Source: Haloarchaeobius sp. FL176 (GTDB taxonomy: Archaea > Halobacteriota > Halobacteria > Halobacteriales > Natrialbaceae). Taken from it: DNA of 64,000 nt. The stretch covers positions 62,001-126,000 of the forward strand of contig NZ_JANJYH010000006.1 in NCBI RefSeq assembly GCF_024609245.1, in the 5' to 3' direction. Within the stretch, counting starts at the first letter, position 1. Each line of letters begins with the position of its first letter. Under the pieces are notes generated by a model, which was not told the origin of the DNA, searched no databases, and was given only the letters and a program-made list of their open reading frames with translations. The translations under genes were made by a program, and so were the position numbers. Positions 23,967-33,254 of this stretch are shown here, one piece after another.

Positions 23967-25085
23967 ATGGGTGCATCAAGCACGTACGATAGGGCCCGCA
24001 GCCAGATAGTCGAGAAGCCGATGACGGCAGTACTGGGAATAATCGCAGTGCTGCTCGTCGTCGACCTCGTCAGACAGCTCACGATGGGGAACCTCACCAT
24101 CGCACGAGTGATGAGTCTGGTTCTCGACGGAGTGCTGCGGGGCCTCGTCATAGGGTTGGCGGGCATCGGGCTCTCGATGACGTACAGTATTCTGAACTTC
24201 GCGAACTTCGCCCACGGTGATTACATCACGGCTGGGGCGTTCTCGGGGTGGGCCACTACGTACATCATCGCTGGTGGCTTCGGCTCCGCGGCCAACATCG
24301 GTTCGCTGGCGCTGGTGGGTGCCGGCGGTTCGGTGTTCGGTGGTGCACTCGGCATCAACGCCATCCAGACGCCGCTGGCCGTGTTCGCCGGGCTGGTGGT
24401 CTCCGGCGTGTTCACCATCGCGCTCGCACTCGCCATCGACAAGTTCATCTACAAACCGATTCGCGGCTCGGGTGGCATTCCGCTGCTCATCACGAGCGTG
24501 GGCGTGGCGTTCGCGCTCCGGTACGTCATCCAGTTCATGTTCGACTCGGGCACGCGCGGGACGACCAACACCGGGTCGCTCCCCGGTATTCGGCCCAACG
24601 TCATCGACGGGACGGTGGCGATCACTGCACACGACGTGCTGCTGATCGTCGTCGCCGGCGGCCTGATGCTCGGCGTCCACATCCTGCTCCAGCGGACGAA
24701 GCTGGGGAAGGCGATGCGTGCGATGTCGGACGACGAGGCGCTGGCGCGCATTACCGGTATCGCGACCGAGCGCGTCATCCGCTCGACGTGGATTATCGGC
24801 GGCGGCCTGACGGGCGTCTCCGGGTTCATGTTCGTGCTCTGGAAGGGCACGCTCAGCTGGAACGACGGCTGGCTGCTGCTGCTGCTCATCTTCGCGGCAG
24901 TCATCCTCGGCGGCATCGGTTCGGTGTACGGCGCCATCGCGGGCGGCCTGGTGATCGGGCTCACCGCCTCGACGGCGGTGATCTGGATCCCGTCCGGCTT
25001 CGCCCGTGCGGCGGCGTTCGGCGTGATGATACTCGTCCTGGTGGTGCGTCCGCAGGGCATCTTCGCAGGGAGGTCTACAGCATGA
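23967..25085 (+). CDS. livH: Branched-chain amino-acid/amide ABC transporter permease LivH
   Basis: A 372-residue permease with about eight to ten hydrophobic segments. It contains the LivH hallmark GLSMTYSILNFANFAHGDYITAG-type segment near residue 75 and the EAA-like cytoplasmic loop KLGKAMRAMSDDEALARITG near residue 250. It is first of four overlapping genes (livHMGF). A TATA box (AGATTTATC, 23922-23930) lies about 40 bp before the ATG, giving a short leader. The ligand could be branched-chain amino acids, urea or amides. Confidence 0.9.
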   Translation: MGASSTYDRARSQIVEKPMTAVLGIIAVLLVVDLVRQLTMGNLTIARVMSLVLDGVLRGLVIGLAGIGLSMTYSILNFANFAHGDYITAGAFSGWATTYIIAGGFGSAANIGSLALVGAGGSVFGGALGINAIQTPLAVFAGLVVSGVFTIALALAIDKFIYKPIRGSGGIPLLITSVGVAFALRYVIQFMFDSGTRGTTNTGSLPGIRPNVIDGTVAITAHDVLLIVVAGGLMLGVHILLQRTKLGKAMRAMSDDEALARITGIATERVIRSTWIIGGGLTGVSGFMFVLWKGTLSWNDGWLLLLLIFAAVILGGIGSVYGAIAGGLVIGLTASTAVIWIPSGFARAAAFGVMILVLVVRPQGIFAGRSTA

Positions 25086-26500
25086 GCGACGACGAATCAG
25101 GGGGTGAGTACGGGCAGAGCGCGGACGACCAGCGCGCGGTAGTGATGGGTATCGACTTCCGGAACGACGGGTTGATGCTGCTGACGTTGCTTCTGGGCAT
25201 CTACATCATCTACCTGCTCGCCGGACTGGTCATCGGGTTCCCGTTCCGGGGGCTGATGAACCAGATCGGCCAGCTGACGTTCTGGATCGCAGTCTTCGCA
25301 ATGGCCTCGCTCGCGTTGAACCTGCACTGGGGGTACACGGGGCTGTTCAACATCGGTATCGTCGGGTTCATGGCAACCGGCGTCTACGTGACCGGCATCC
25401 TCTCGAAGCCGGTGTTCGGCTCCGGGACCAGTGCAGCAGAGGTCGGTGGCTTCGGCCTGCCGCTGTGGATCGGCATCATCGGCGGGATGGTCGCGGCCGG
25501 GCTGCTCGGACTGCTCGCCGCGTTGCCGGCACTCCGGTTGCGTGCGGACTACCTCGCGATCGTCACCATCGCGCTCTCCGAGATCGTCCGGTTCTCGTTG
25601 CTGTCGGACACGCTGAGCGGTCACAATATCGCCGGCTACCGCGTCGGCCTCGGTGGCGGTGACGGGGTCATTCTGGACTACCCGGACCCCCTCGAGAGCC
25701 TGATTCGCGCGCTCAGCGCGCCGTTCGACCTCGTGTTCGGAGAACAGGGGTGGTTGTGGAACGAGGTGTACCTCGGCGTCGTCGTCGATTTCGTGGGGAA
25801 CTACATCCCGAACAACCCCAAACCCGTCGTCGACAACTTCGCCTACGCGGCGGTCCTGCTGCTCATCCTGGGAGGCTTCTACGTCCTCATCCAGCGCATG
25901 GGGAACTCCCCGTTCGGGCGGGTGCTCAAGGCCATCCGCGAGGACGAGGACGTGACGAACGCGCTCGGGAAGAACACGAACATGTTCAAGATCAAGTCGT
26001 TCGTGGTCGGCTGTGCCCTGATGGGGCTGGTCGGCATCCTCTGGTTCGGCACGCAGGGCTCGGTCACGCCGAACACGTTCCGCCCGCGTATCACGTTCTA
26101 CATCTGGATCGCGCTCATCATCGGCGGTGCCGGTTCGAACTCCGGCAGCGTCATGGGCGGTGCAGTGTTCGCGGCGTTCCTGTTCCAGGGGCCGCGGTAC
26201 TTCAAGAACGTCATCGAGACGGCGCTCGGGAACCCCGAGGCACCGTCGAGCTTCGGTCAGGCGATGCTGCCGATCTCGAACGGTGACGTCGTACCGTTCC
26301 TGCTCTACACGCTCGACAGCATCAGGCAGCTCCAGCTGTTCATGATGGGCGTGGTGCTCATCGTGCTGATGCACCGGCGTCCCGACGGGATGCTCGGGCA
26401 CCGGAAGGAGCCGGCGTCCAGCATCCCGCTGACCCGGCCGATCAAGCGCTCGGGCGGCGGTGACACCGTCGCGACCGACGGAGGTGAGACCGATGAGTAG
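25082..26500 (+). CDS. livM: Branched-chain amino-acid/amide ABC transporter permease LivM
   Basis: A 472-residue permease, longer than typical (~330-420), with an acidic ~45-residue N-terminus and an extra extracellular stretch around residues 195-260. Family marks are LNLHWGYTGLFNIGIVGFMA, LRLRADYLAIVTIALSEIVR and the coupling loop SPFGRVLKAIREDEDVTNAL. It overlaps livH by ATGA and livG by 8 bp, so stoichiometric translation with both is expected. Confidence 0.9.
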   Translation: MSDDESGGEYGQSADDQRAVVMGIDFRNDGLMLLTLLLGIYIIYLLAGLVIGFPFRGLMNQIGQLTFWIAVFAMASLALNLHWGYTGLFNIGIVGFMATGVYVTGILSKPVFGSGTSAAEVGGFGLPLWIGIIGGMVAAGLLGLLAALPALRLRADYLAIVTIALSEIVRFSLLSDTLSGHNIAGYRVGLGGGDGVILDYPDPLESLIRALSAPFDLVFGEQGWLWNEVYLGVVVDFVGNYIPNNPKPVVDNFAYAAVLLLILGGFYVLIQRMGNSPFGRVLKAIREDEDVTNALGKNTNMFKIKSFVVGCALMGLVGILWFGTQGSVTPNTFRPRITFYIWIALIIGGAGSNSGSVMGGAVFAAFLFQGPRYFKNVIETALGNPEAPSSFGQAMLPISNGDVVPFLLYTLDSIRQLQLFMMGVVLIVLMHRRPDGMLGHRKEPASSIPLTRPIKRSGGGDTVATDGGETDE

Positions 26501-27356
26501 CGAACCTGAGACCTCCGGGACCACGAGCGGTGTCGACGACGCCGAGGACCGGACGCTGACCACGCTCTCCGGAGCCGGGGACACCGCCGAGGTGCCGCTG
26601 AAGGTCAGCGGGCTCGAGAAGCACTTCGGCGGTATCACCGCCGTCGACGGTGTCGGGTTCGAGATCGACAAGGGGAGCATGACCGGCCTCATCGGCCCGA
26701 ACGGGGCCGGCAAGTCCACCACGTTCAACTGCATCACCGGCACCCACAAACCCGACGCCGGTCGCGTCGAGTTCAACGGCCAGGACATCACCGGACTCGA
26801 ACCGTACCAGATTGCGGACCGCGGTCTCGTCCGGACCTTCCAGATCGCCCGCGAGCTCGGCGAGATGACCGTCCTGGAGAACATGATGGTCGCGCCGAAG
26901 CACCAGCGCGGCGAGGCACTCTGGCGGTCGGTCCTGCCGTTCGCCCGGAACAGCGTGAACCAGCAGGAACAGGAGATACTCGAACGCGCGTGGGAGACGC
27001 TCGAGTTCTTCGACATCGACCACCTCGCGAACGAGTACGCGGAGAACCTCTCGGGCGGCCAGCGGAAGCTGCTGGAGCTGGCCCGTGCGCTCTTGACCGA
27101 CCCGCAGATGCTTCTGCTGGACGAGCCGTTCGCCGGCGTCAACCCGTCGCTGGAGGAACGTCTCCTCGAACACATCCACGAGCTGCGCGACCAGGGCTAC
27201 ACGTTCCTCATCGTCGAACACGACATGGACCTCATCATGAAGAACTGCGAGAAAGTCATCGTCATGCACCAGGGTCGCATCCTCACCGAGGGGACCCCGG
27301 AGGACGTACGAAACAACGAGGACGTCATCGAGGCCTACCTCGGGGGTGAGGTATGA
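26493..27356 (+). CDS. livG: Branched-chain amino-acid/amide ABC transporter ATPase LivG
   Basis: A 287-residue ABC ATPase. Walker A is GPNGAGKST, the signature LSGGQRK and Walker B LLLDEPFAG, with the LivG-type FQIARELGEMTVLENM Q-loop segment. About 40 acidic residues precede the domain. It energises LivHM and is sandwiched between livM and livF with overlaps at both ends. Confidence 0.93.
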   Translation: MSSEPETSGTTSGVDDAEDRTLTTLSGAGDTAEVPLKVSGLEKHFGGITAVDGVGFEIDKGSMTGLIGPNGAGKSTTFNCITGTHKPDAGRVEFNGQDITGLEPYQIADRGLVRTFQIARELGEMTVLENMMVAPKHQRGEALWRSVLPFARNSVNQQEQEILERAWETLEFFDIDHLANEYAENLSGGQRKLLELARALLTDPQMLLLDEPFAGVNPSLEERLLEHIHELRDQGYTFLIVEHDMDLIMKNCEKVIVMHQGRILTEGTPEDVRNNEDVIEAYLGGEV

Positions 27357-28129
27357 GCCTCGACGACGTGGCCACGGACGGCGGGGCGGCCACGAGCGCC
27401 GCCCAGAACGTCACCCTCTTCGAGGACAGCCTGCTCTCGGTGCGGAACCTGGACGCCGGCTACGGTGACCTCCAGATCCTGACCGACGTGGACCTCGACG
27501 TCACCGACGAGGAGTACGTCACCATCGTCGGCCCGAACGGGGCCGGCAAGTCGACGGTCATGAAATCGGTGTTCGGCCTGACGAGCCACATGGGCGGGAC
27601 GGTGACGTTCGGGAGCGAGGACATCACGGCGATGCGCCCGGAGGACATCATCCACCTCGGCCTCGGCTACGTCCCGCAGAACGACAACGTGTTCAGCTCG
27701 CTGTCGGTCCGGGAGAACCTCGAGATGGGTGCGTACATCCTCGACGAGGTCCCCCAGGACGCCCTGAACGAGGTGTTCGAGCGCTTCCCCATCCTGGAGG
27801 AGCGCCAGACGCAGAAGGCCGGGACGCTCTCGGGCGGCCAGCAGCAGATGCTCGCGATGGGTCGCGCGCTGATGCTCGACCCCGACCTGCTGCTGCTTGA
27901 CGAGCCCTCCGCCGGGCTCGCACCCGACCTCGTCGCGGACATGTTCGACCGCATCGACGCGATCAACGACGCCGGGACGGCCGTGCTGATGGTCGAGCAG
28001 AACGCGAAGGAGGCCCTGCGCCGCTGTGACCGTGGCTACGTCCTCGTCGACGGGAAGAACCGCTACGAGGACGAGGGGACGACCCTGCTGAACGACCCGC
28101 AGGTGCGCCAGGACTTCCTGGGCGGCTGA
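27353..28129 (+). CDS. livF: Branched-chain amino-acid/amide ABC transporter ATPase LivF
   Basis: A 258-residue ABC ATPase with GPNGAGKST, the LSGGQQQ signature typical of LivF, and LLLDEPSAGLAP. It forms a heterodimer with LivG on LivHM. It is the last gene of the operon. A T6 run lies 13 bp after the stop, and the binding-protein gene converges from the other side. Confidence 0.93.
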   Translation: MSLDDVATDGGAATSAAQNVTLFEDSLLSVRNLDAGYGDLQILTDVDLDVTDEEYVTIVGPNGAGKSTVMKSVFGLTSHMGGTVTFGSEDITAMRPEDIIHLGLGYVPQNDNVFSSLSVRENLEMGAYILDEVPQDALNEVFERFPILEERQTQKAGTLSGGQQQMLAMGRALMLDPDLLLLDEPSAGLAPDLVADMFDRIDAINDAGTAVLMVEQNAKEALRRCDRGYVLVDGKNRYEDEGTTLLNDPQVRQDFLGG

Positions 28130-28150
28130 GGGGACCTGCCGTTTTTTCGG
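28130..28150 (+). terminator. T-rich terminator of livHMGF
   Basis: GCCGTTTTTTCGG lies just after the livF stop codon; archaeal RNA polymerase terminates at such T-runs. Confidence 0.55.
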
Positions 28151-28255
28151 TGCCGCAGTAGTCGCCAGCGGTGGCGCCGGCGTCCGTTCGCCGGTTGTTG
28201 CCTCCGACAGCCGCAACCCGAGTTCGCGCGCGGAGCGCGGCCGCTCGTCGTCGAG

Positions 28256-28270
28256 GTCGAAAGAAAAGTG
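28256..28270 (-). terminator. T-rich terminator of livJ
   Basis: On the minus strand the run CTTTTCTTTC follows the livJ stop codon at 28285. It mirrors the livF terminator, and together they insulate two convergent genes. Confidence 0.5.
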
Positions 28271-28284
28271 AGTCTGGTCGTCGC

Positions 28285-29586
28285 TTACTCGGCCGACATC
28301 GCGTCGCTGACGACGGAGGAGTACGAGGACTCGCCCTGGTTGAACGCGACCTGCCGCCAGACGGAGCCGTCGAACTCGTCCTCGAACACGGACGAGAACC
28401 GCTCTGAGAGCTGCTGGCCGTAGTCGTTGTTGATGTACAGCGTCGCACAGGTCTCGGCCTCGAGCTCCTCGGAGGCGACCTGCGCCATGACGCGGCCCTG
28501 CAGCCGGTCGGACGGCGCCGTCCGGAAGACGTAGTCGTTGTCGTCGAGGTTCGTCACGGACAGCGCGGTACTCGACGGGGAGCAGCCGACGACCTCGTTC
28601 GGGATGAGGACCTCCTGACAGACTGGGACGTTCACACCGGAGGAGGCGGTCCCACAGATGTACGGGTAGCCGCTGTTAATCAGCGAGTTAGCTGCGCTGA
28701 CACCCGACTGGGAGTTCGTCTCGGTGTCCTCGAGCTGGGTGTCGACCGTGAGGTCGATGTCGGCCTCGTTGACCTGCTGGGGCGGGATCTGCGAGGCGTT
28801 GATCATCGACTCACCGGTCGATGCGAGCGCGCCGGTCTCCGGCAGGAGGATTCCGAGCATGATCTCGCGACCCATGCCGCCGGGCATCTCGTCGGCCGAC
28901 GGACCGGCTCCGTCGGGGTTCGCACCCGAGAAATTCTCGGTCCGGATAGTCGAGGTTCCGCCGTCGCTGAACTCCCACAGGGCGTACGCCGCGGATGCAG
29001 GGTCGCCGTTCTGGTCGAAGTTGACCGAGCTCGACGCCCCCTGATAGTTCACGGGCTCGCCGTTCGCGGCCGCCTCGACACCTTCGACGAAGTTGTCGGG
29101 CGTCACCTCCATCCCGTCCGGGTTGGCGATGTTGCGCATCTGGTCGCGGATAGCCGTCCCGGAGTTCTCACCGGCGGCGGCGTTCGCGAGGATACCGACT
29201 GCCGCCGAGTCGTAGGACTGCGACGAGAAGACACCCGGAGACTCACCGTAGACGTCCTGATACAGGGACTCGTAGGCGGACTGGGCGGGACCCCCCGCGG
29301 CAGGTGCGGTTCCGGTTATGTTCTCCATGTCGTTGCCGACCTGTCCCGGGAGGTCGGGGTCGCGGAGACCGTCCGGAATGAGAATGTCCGTGTCGTTCCC
29401 GTAGCTGCTGTAGTAATCACGGAACAGCTGGATACCGTCCTCCGGGTATCCGACAATAGTGAGCATATCGGGACTGCTACTACCACTGTCGCCCCCACCA
29501 ATGCACCCTGCCAGACCTGCCAACCCAGCAGTTCCAGCGATTCCAGTAGTCTTCAGCACTTCGCGCCGTTGCAGTTTCCGTGCCAT
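28285..29586 (-). CDS. livJ: Branched-chain amino-acid/amide-binding lipoprotein LivJ
   Basis: A 433-residue type I periplasmic-binding protein. The signal is Tat-like (QRREVLKTTG) with a lipobox cysteine in LAGLAGC, then a Ser/Gly linker. The EIMLGILLPETGALASTGES strand and the Leu/Ile/Val-type fold follow after an unusual order: residues 45-210 resemble the C-terminal lobe and the typical N-terminal start comes near residue 245, so the lobes look circularly permuted. It has its own leaderless promoter and is convergent with livHMGF. Confidence 0.8.
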   Translation of the reverse strand: MARKLQRREVLKTTGIAGTAGLAGLAGCIGGGDSGSSSPDMLTIVGYPEDGIQLFRDYYSSYGNDTDILIPDGLRDPDLPGQVGNDMENITGTAPAAGGPAQSAYESLYQDVYGESPGVFSSQSYDSAAVGILANAAAGENSGTAIRDQMRNIANPDGMEVTPDNFVEGVEAAANGEPVNYQGASSSVNFDQNGDPASAAYALWEFSDGGTSTIRTENFSGANPDGAGPSADEMPGGMGREIMLGILLPETGALASTGESMINASQIPPQQVNEADIDLTVDTQLEDTETNSQSGVSAANSLINSGYPYICGTASSGVNVPVCQEVLIPNEVVGCSPSSTALSVTNLDDNDYVFRTAPSDRLQGRVMAQVASEELEAETCATLYINNDYGQQLSERFSSVFEDEFDGSVWRQVAFNQGESSYSSVVSDAMSAE

Positions 29587-29610
29587 GCTACCGTCATACT
29601 TACCCCTGCG

Positions 29611-29619
29611 TTATAAATT
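29611..29619 (-). promoter_or_regulatory. TATA box of livJ
   Basis: AATTTATAA on the minus strand, 25-33 bp from the ATG at 29586; leaderless start. Confidence 0.7.
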
Positions 29620-29667
29620 TGCCTCCCGAACTGGTCGTGCGACCCGGAGAGGAGATGGAGATGCGCG

Positions 29668-30252
29668 TCAGACCTGTCGGCAGTCGGAACAGACTAACTG
29701 GCCATTCGAATCGTGTAACGCGTCGGTTAATGCTCCGCACAGTTCACAGACGCCCTGTGACCCGTACTCGTCTTCGGGGAGGGTGGCCTCGCTCTCGACG
29801 GCAGTCGCCGCTGTCGCGACACCCTCGATCGACGCATCGGCGTCGAGCGACCGCGAGGCCTGGAGGGTGCTCGCGGCTTCGATGACGTCCCGTTCGGTGA
29901 GCAGGCCGACGGTCTCCTCGTCATCGGTGTCGTCCGTGACGACCACGTTCCGGATCTCCTCCCGCGACATCGTCTCCGCTGCGTCCGCGAGCGGGCGGCT
30001 CGCGGCCATCGTGATTACCGGCTGGGACATCACCTCCTCGACCGAGGCCGATTCCGGGTCCGTGCCGGTCGCCACCATCTCGAGTACGTCCCGTTCGGTC
30101 ATGATGCCGACCGGGGTCGACCCTCGCAGGACGAGGACGCTCCCGACGCCCTCCTCGTGCATGAGCCGGACGGTGCTGAGCACCGAATCTGATTCACTGA
30201 CGCCGACGAACTCTCGCGCGGCCACATCACGAATCGACACATCGCGTTCCAT
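29668..30252 (-). CDS. CBS-domain pair protein with C-terminal zinc ribbon
   Basis: A 194-residue protein. Two CBS motifs (about residues 5-60 and 70-125), each with IMTERDV or LLTERDV near the end, can bind adenosyl nucleotides. An acidic linker leads to a C-terminal treble-clef/zinc-ribbon CELCGALTD...LVCSDC. This combination is common in haloarchaea as a putative energy-sensing regulator; the regulated partner is unknown. No operon partner is apparent. Confidence 0.85.
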   Translation of the reverse strand: MERDVSIRDVAAREFVGVSESDSVLSTVRLMHEEGVGSVLVLRGSTPVGIMTERDVLEMVATGTDPESASVEEVMSQPVITMAASRPLADAAETMSREEIRNVVVTDDTDDEETVGLLTERDVIEAASTLQASRSLDADASIEGVATAATAVESEATLPEDEYGSQGVCELCGALTDALHDSNGQLVCSDCRQV

Positions 30253-30352
30253 ATGTGATGATTTTACACGGCCGCTCTAAAATCTACCTGCAGCAGCTTT
30301 ATCGGGCTTCCAGACGAAGTTTTGCGGTTGCGATGCGTAGCTCGCCGGTCGG

Positions 30353-31111
30353 TCAGTGGAACTCGACGAGTGACTCGTCCGCGCGCCCGACTTCGAGTGC
30401 GTGCTTCGCCGCGTAGCCCGCGTCGTGCGGCGTCGACCCTTCACCGACCCCGACCCGGACCTGGATACCGGTCTCCTCGAGGACGTGTTCGATGGCGTCG
30501 TCGTACGCCGCGGCGTCCAAGTCCGGACAGACGGAGATGATGTTGTCGCCGCCGACGAAGAAGGAGAGCGAGTCGTGGGCCTCGTACATGTACCGCATCA
30601 GGGAGGCGTACGCCTGCTCGATCTCGATGAACGCGCCGAAGGCGTCGAGTTCGTCGGTGTACTTGCCGGTGGCGTCGACGACGTCGAAGTGAGCGATCTG
30701 CACGTCGTCGGCGCTTCGGAACTCCTCCTTGATGACGCGCCCGTCGAGGATCTCCCGACGAGACTTGTCCTGTGCGCTTCCGGCGTCCTGGATGAGATTC
30801 GTGGCATCGGAGAGGGCGTGCACCGGCGACGTGCCCGTCGCCACGCCGAAGCTCACGGTCACCGGGTAGCGGTTCCGTACAGACTCCTGGATGAGCGCGT
30901 GGTCGTCCATATCGAGGCCGTTCGTCACCGCCACCATGTTGTCGAACCGCGTGAAGAAGACGTAGCCGTCGCGGTTCCCGACGAGCTGGGAGAGGTCGGC
31001 GTACAGACGCGACTGCAGGGTCTGCAGGTCGACCTCTCGACGTGGTCCCGGGGTGACAGTCCACGGCCCGTAGTTGTCGATCTGGATCAGCGTGATCTGC
31101 GTGTTCGTCAC
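30353..31111 (-). CDS. gch3: GTP cyclohydrolase III (archaeal GCH IIa)
   Basis: A 252-residue enzyme converting GTP to a formamidopyrimidine (FAPy) nucleotide, the first step of archaeal riboflavin/F420 synthesis. It has two homologous GGDEF-like halves: VTFGVATG-type VTVSFGVATGTSPVHALSDA near residue 90, and FFVGGDNIISVCPDLD plus VRVGVGEGSTPHDAGYAAKH in the second half. Metal-binding Asp residues lie in QIDNYGPW and GGDN. A TATA-like CTTATAG (31138-31145) supports the start. Confidence 0.92.
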   Translation of the reverse strand: MTNTQITLIQIDNYGPWTVTPGPRREVDLQTLQSRLYADLSQLVGNRDGYVFFTRFDNMVAVTNGLDMDDHALIQESVRNRYPVTVSFGVATGTSPVHALSDATNLIQDAGSAQDKSRREILDGRVIKEEFRSADDVQIAHFDVVDATGKYTDELDAFGAFIEIEQAYASLMRYMYEAHDSLSFFVGGDNIISVCPDLDAAAYDDAIEHVLEETGIQVRVGVGEGSTPHDAGYAAKHALEVGRADESLVEFH

Positions 31112-31231
31112 TGTTGCGCGCAGCTTGCGATTGCATCCCTATAAGTAGAACTACATCCAGATTTGAGATGCTACCCTGCCGGGGCCACGCGACTTAATTA
31201 TCTCCACGCCAACGGGTTCTCGAAGACACCC

Positions 31232-33208
31232 ATGTCCACCCACGTTGTGCTCGTCGTCGACGCGGACACGGAGATCGTCGACGACCTCGCCGCGCGTCTG
31301 ACTGCAACAGACCGGTCGGTGGCCGTCAGACGCGCAGCAACGGCCGCGGCGGCCGAGGAAGCGGTCGCCGACGGCTCCGTCGACTGCATCGTGAGCGAGC
31401 ACGGCCTCGAAGATGGCGACGGTGTTGGCCTGCTCTGCCGGCTCGGTGACGGCTATCCGGACCTCACCAGGGTCCTGTTCACCGACACTGGGTCAGAGAC
31501 CGTCGCGAGCGACGCAATCGACGCAGGGGTAGACGCGTACGTGCCGAAGCAGCTCGGGGCGGTCGGAGCGGTCGATGCGCCCGCCACGGCGGCCGCGTAC
31601 GACCGGGTCGTGTCCGCCGTCGAAACGGGACTCGAGGCCGGCGTCCGTCCGACCGCGACCCCCGAGGAGACCGCGGCGAAAATCGACACACTCCACGACG
31701 TGGCCATGGACCTGGAGGCCTGCACCGTCGAGGCCGACATCTATCAGGTCGCCGTCGACGCGGCGGACATGGTGCTCGAGTTCGACATGTCCAGCATCGA
31801 TATCGTGGAGGACGGTCGGCTGAAACCGGTCCAGACCTCGGCAGAGATGCCCCGGGACGGCGTGGAGTCGGTGCCACTCGACGAGGAGAGCGTCGCCGCT
31901 CGCGTCGCGAGGACCGGCGAGGCGATGTACACTGAGGACCTCCGTCAGGTGCTCGACGCGGATCCGACACAGATGACCTACCGGTCGGGCGTGACAGTCC
32001 CCATCTCCGATATCGGTGTGTTTCAGGCCATCTCCGAGGAGGTCGCGGCGTTCGACCAGGCGGACCTCGAGCTCGCTGAGACGCTCATGCAGCACGTCGC
32101 CGAGAGCGTGAAGCGGATCCGATTCCAGCGGACCCTCCGCGAAGAGCGCGACCGCTTCGCCGCGCTGTTCGAGAACGTTCCCGACCCGGTCGTCAGGCTC
32201 CGAACGACGGGCACACCCACCATCGCTGCGGTCAACGAGGCGTTCGCCGAGACGTTCGACTTCGACGCCGGGACGGTCGTCGGACAGCCGCTCGAGGAGG
32301 TACTGACCGCCCCGGAGACAGCGGGCCGCGACAGCGTGTTCCCGGGTATCGAAGCTGCCGACAACACGGCCCCGACGGAGCTCCGACTGGTGGCCGGCGA
32401 CGGGCCGCGGGACTTTCTCGTCCACGTCGTCCCGGTCGACCTGACAGCGTCGGAATCCGACGACTCTGACGAGGTGTACGGCTTCTACGCGGATATCACG
32501 CCGACCAAGGAGCGCAAACGAGCGCTCTCCCGGCAGAACGAGCGCCTCGACGAGTTCGCGAGCATCGTCAGCCACGACCTCCGCAACCCGTTGAACATCG
32601 CCGAGGGGCACCTCCAGCTGGCGGCCGACCGCATCGGGCCGGACGATGACCTCGACGAGGTCGAGCGGGCGCACGGGCGGATGCGCGATCTCATCGAGAA
32701 CCTGCTCTCCCTGGCGCGGTCCGGCTCGGTCGTCCACGAACCGGACGAGCTGTCGCTGACGGCCACCGCGGACCAGGCGTGGTCGTCGGTCCACCTCCCG
32801 AACGCACGGCTCGAAACCACGGGTGACGTGCGGGTGCGTGCGGACCCCAACCGACTCGTGGACCTCCTCGTGAACCTGTTCCGGAACGCCGTCGAACACG
32901 GCCGCCCGGACGTGACCGTCCGTGTCGGGCCGCTCGACGACCGCGCCGGGTTCTACGTCGCGGACGACGGGCCCGGAATCTCCGTCGACGACCGTGACGA
33001 GGTCTTCGACTCCGACTACACGACGACCGACGAGGGCACCGGGTTTGGCCTCGCCATCGTCCACCAGGTGGCGACAGCGCACGACTGGACTGCCACGGTG
33101 ACGGAGAGCGAGCACGGCGGCGCTCGCTTCGAGTTCCACACCGCCGACGGGTCGGAACCAATCGCGGCGGAGCGTGCAATATCGGCCGAATCGAGCGACA
33201 GGAACTGA
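31232..33208 (+). CDS. Sensor histidine kinase with receiver-like, GAF, PAS and kinase domains
   Basis: A 658-residue cytosolic protein. Order: receiver-like domain (1-115), GAF (~150-290), PAS (~305-420), HisKA with the phospho-accepting His in SHDLRNPLN (~450), and HATPase with NLFRNAVEHG (N box), ADDGPGIS (G1) and GTGFGLAIV (G2). In the receiver the usual phospho-acceptor Asp position reads CIVSEH, i.e. Glu, while the conserved Lys of VPKQLG is kept. The start follows a TATA-like CTTAATTAT about 35 bp upstream. Its input and output are not evident. Confidence 0.88.
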   Translation: MSTHVVLVVDADTEIVDDLAARLTATDRSVAVRRAATAAAAEEAVADGSVDCIVSEHGLEDGDGVGLLCRLGDGYPDLTRVLFTDTGSETVASDAIDAGVDAYVPKQLGAVGAVDAPATAAAYDRVVSAVETGLEAGVRPTATPEETAAKIDTLHDVAMDLEACTVEADIYQVAVDAADMVLEFDMSSIDIVEDGRLKPVQTSAEMPRDGVESVPLDEESVAARVARTGEAMYTEDLRQVLDADPTQMTYRSGVTVPISDIGVFQAISEEVAAFDQADLELAETLMQHVAESVKRIRFQRTLREERDRFAALFENVPDPVVRLRTTGTPTIAAVNEAFAETFDFDAGTVVGQPLEEVLTAPETAGRDSVFPGIEAADNTAPTELRLVAGDGPRDFLVHVVPVDLTASESDDSDEVYGFYADITPTKERKRALSRQNERLDEFASIVSHDLRNPLNIAEGHLQLAADRIGPDDDLDEVERAHGRMRDLIENLLSLARSGSVVHEPDELSLTATADQAWSSVHLPNARLETTGDVRVRADPNRLVDLLVNLFRNAVEHGRPDVTVRVGPLDDRAGFYVADDGPGISVDDRDEVFDSDYTTTDEGTGFGLAIVHQVATAHDWTATVTESEHGGARFEFHTADGSEPIAAERAISAESSDRN

Positions 33209-33254
33209 GCAGCCGCTCGCGAACGGCGCTGACCGAGACGGAAGCCGCAAGAAC

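Noticed and set aside
25097-27175. A 692-codon minus-strand open frame across livM and livG
   Set aside because: Both plus-strand genes are clear ABC transporter parts with overlapping starts; the antisense product is low complexity.
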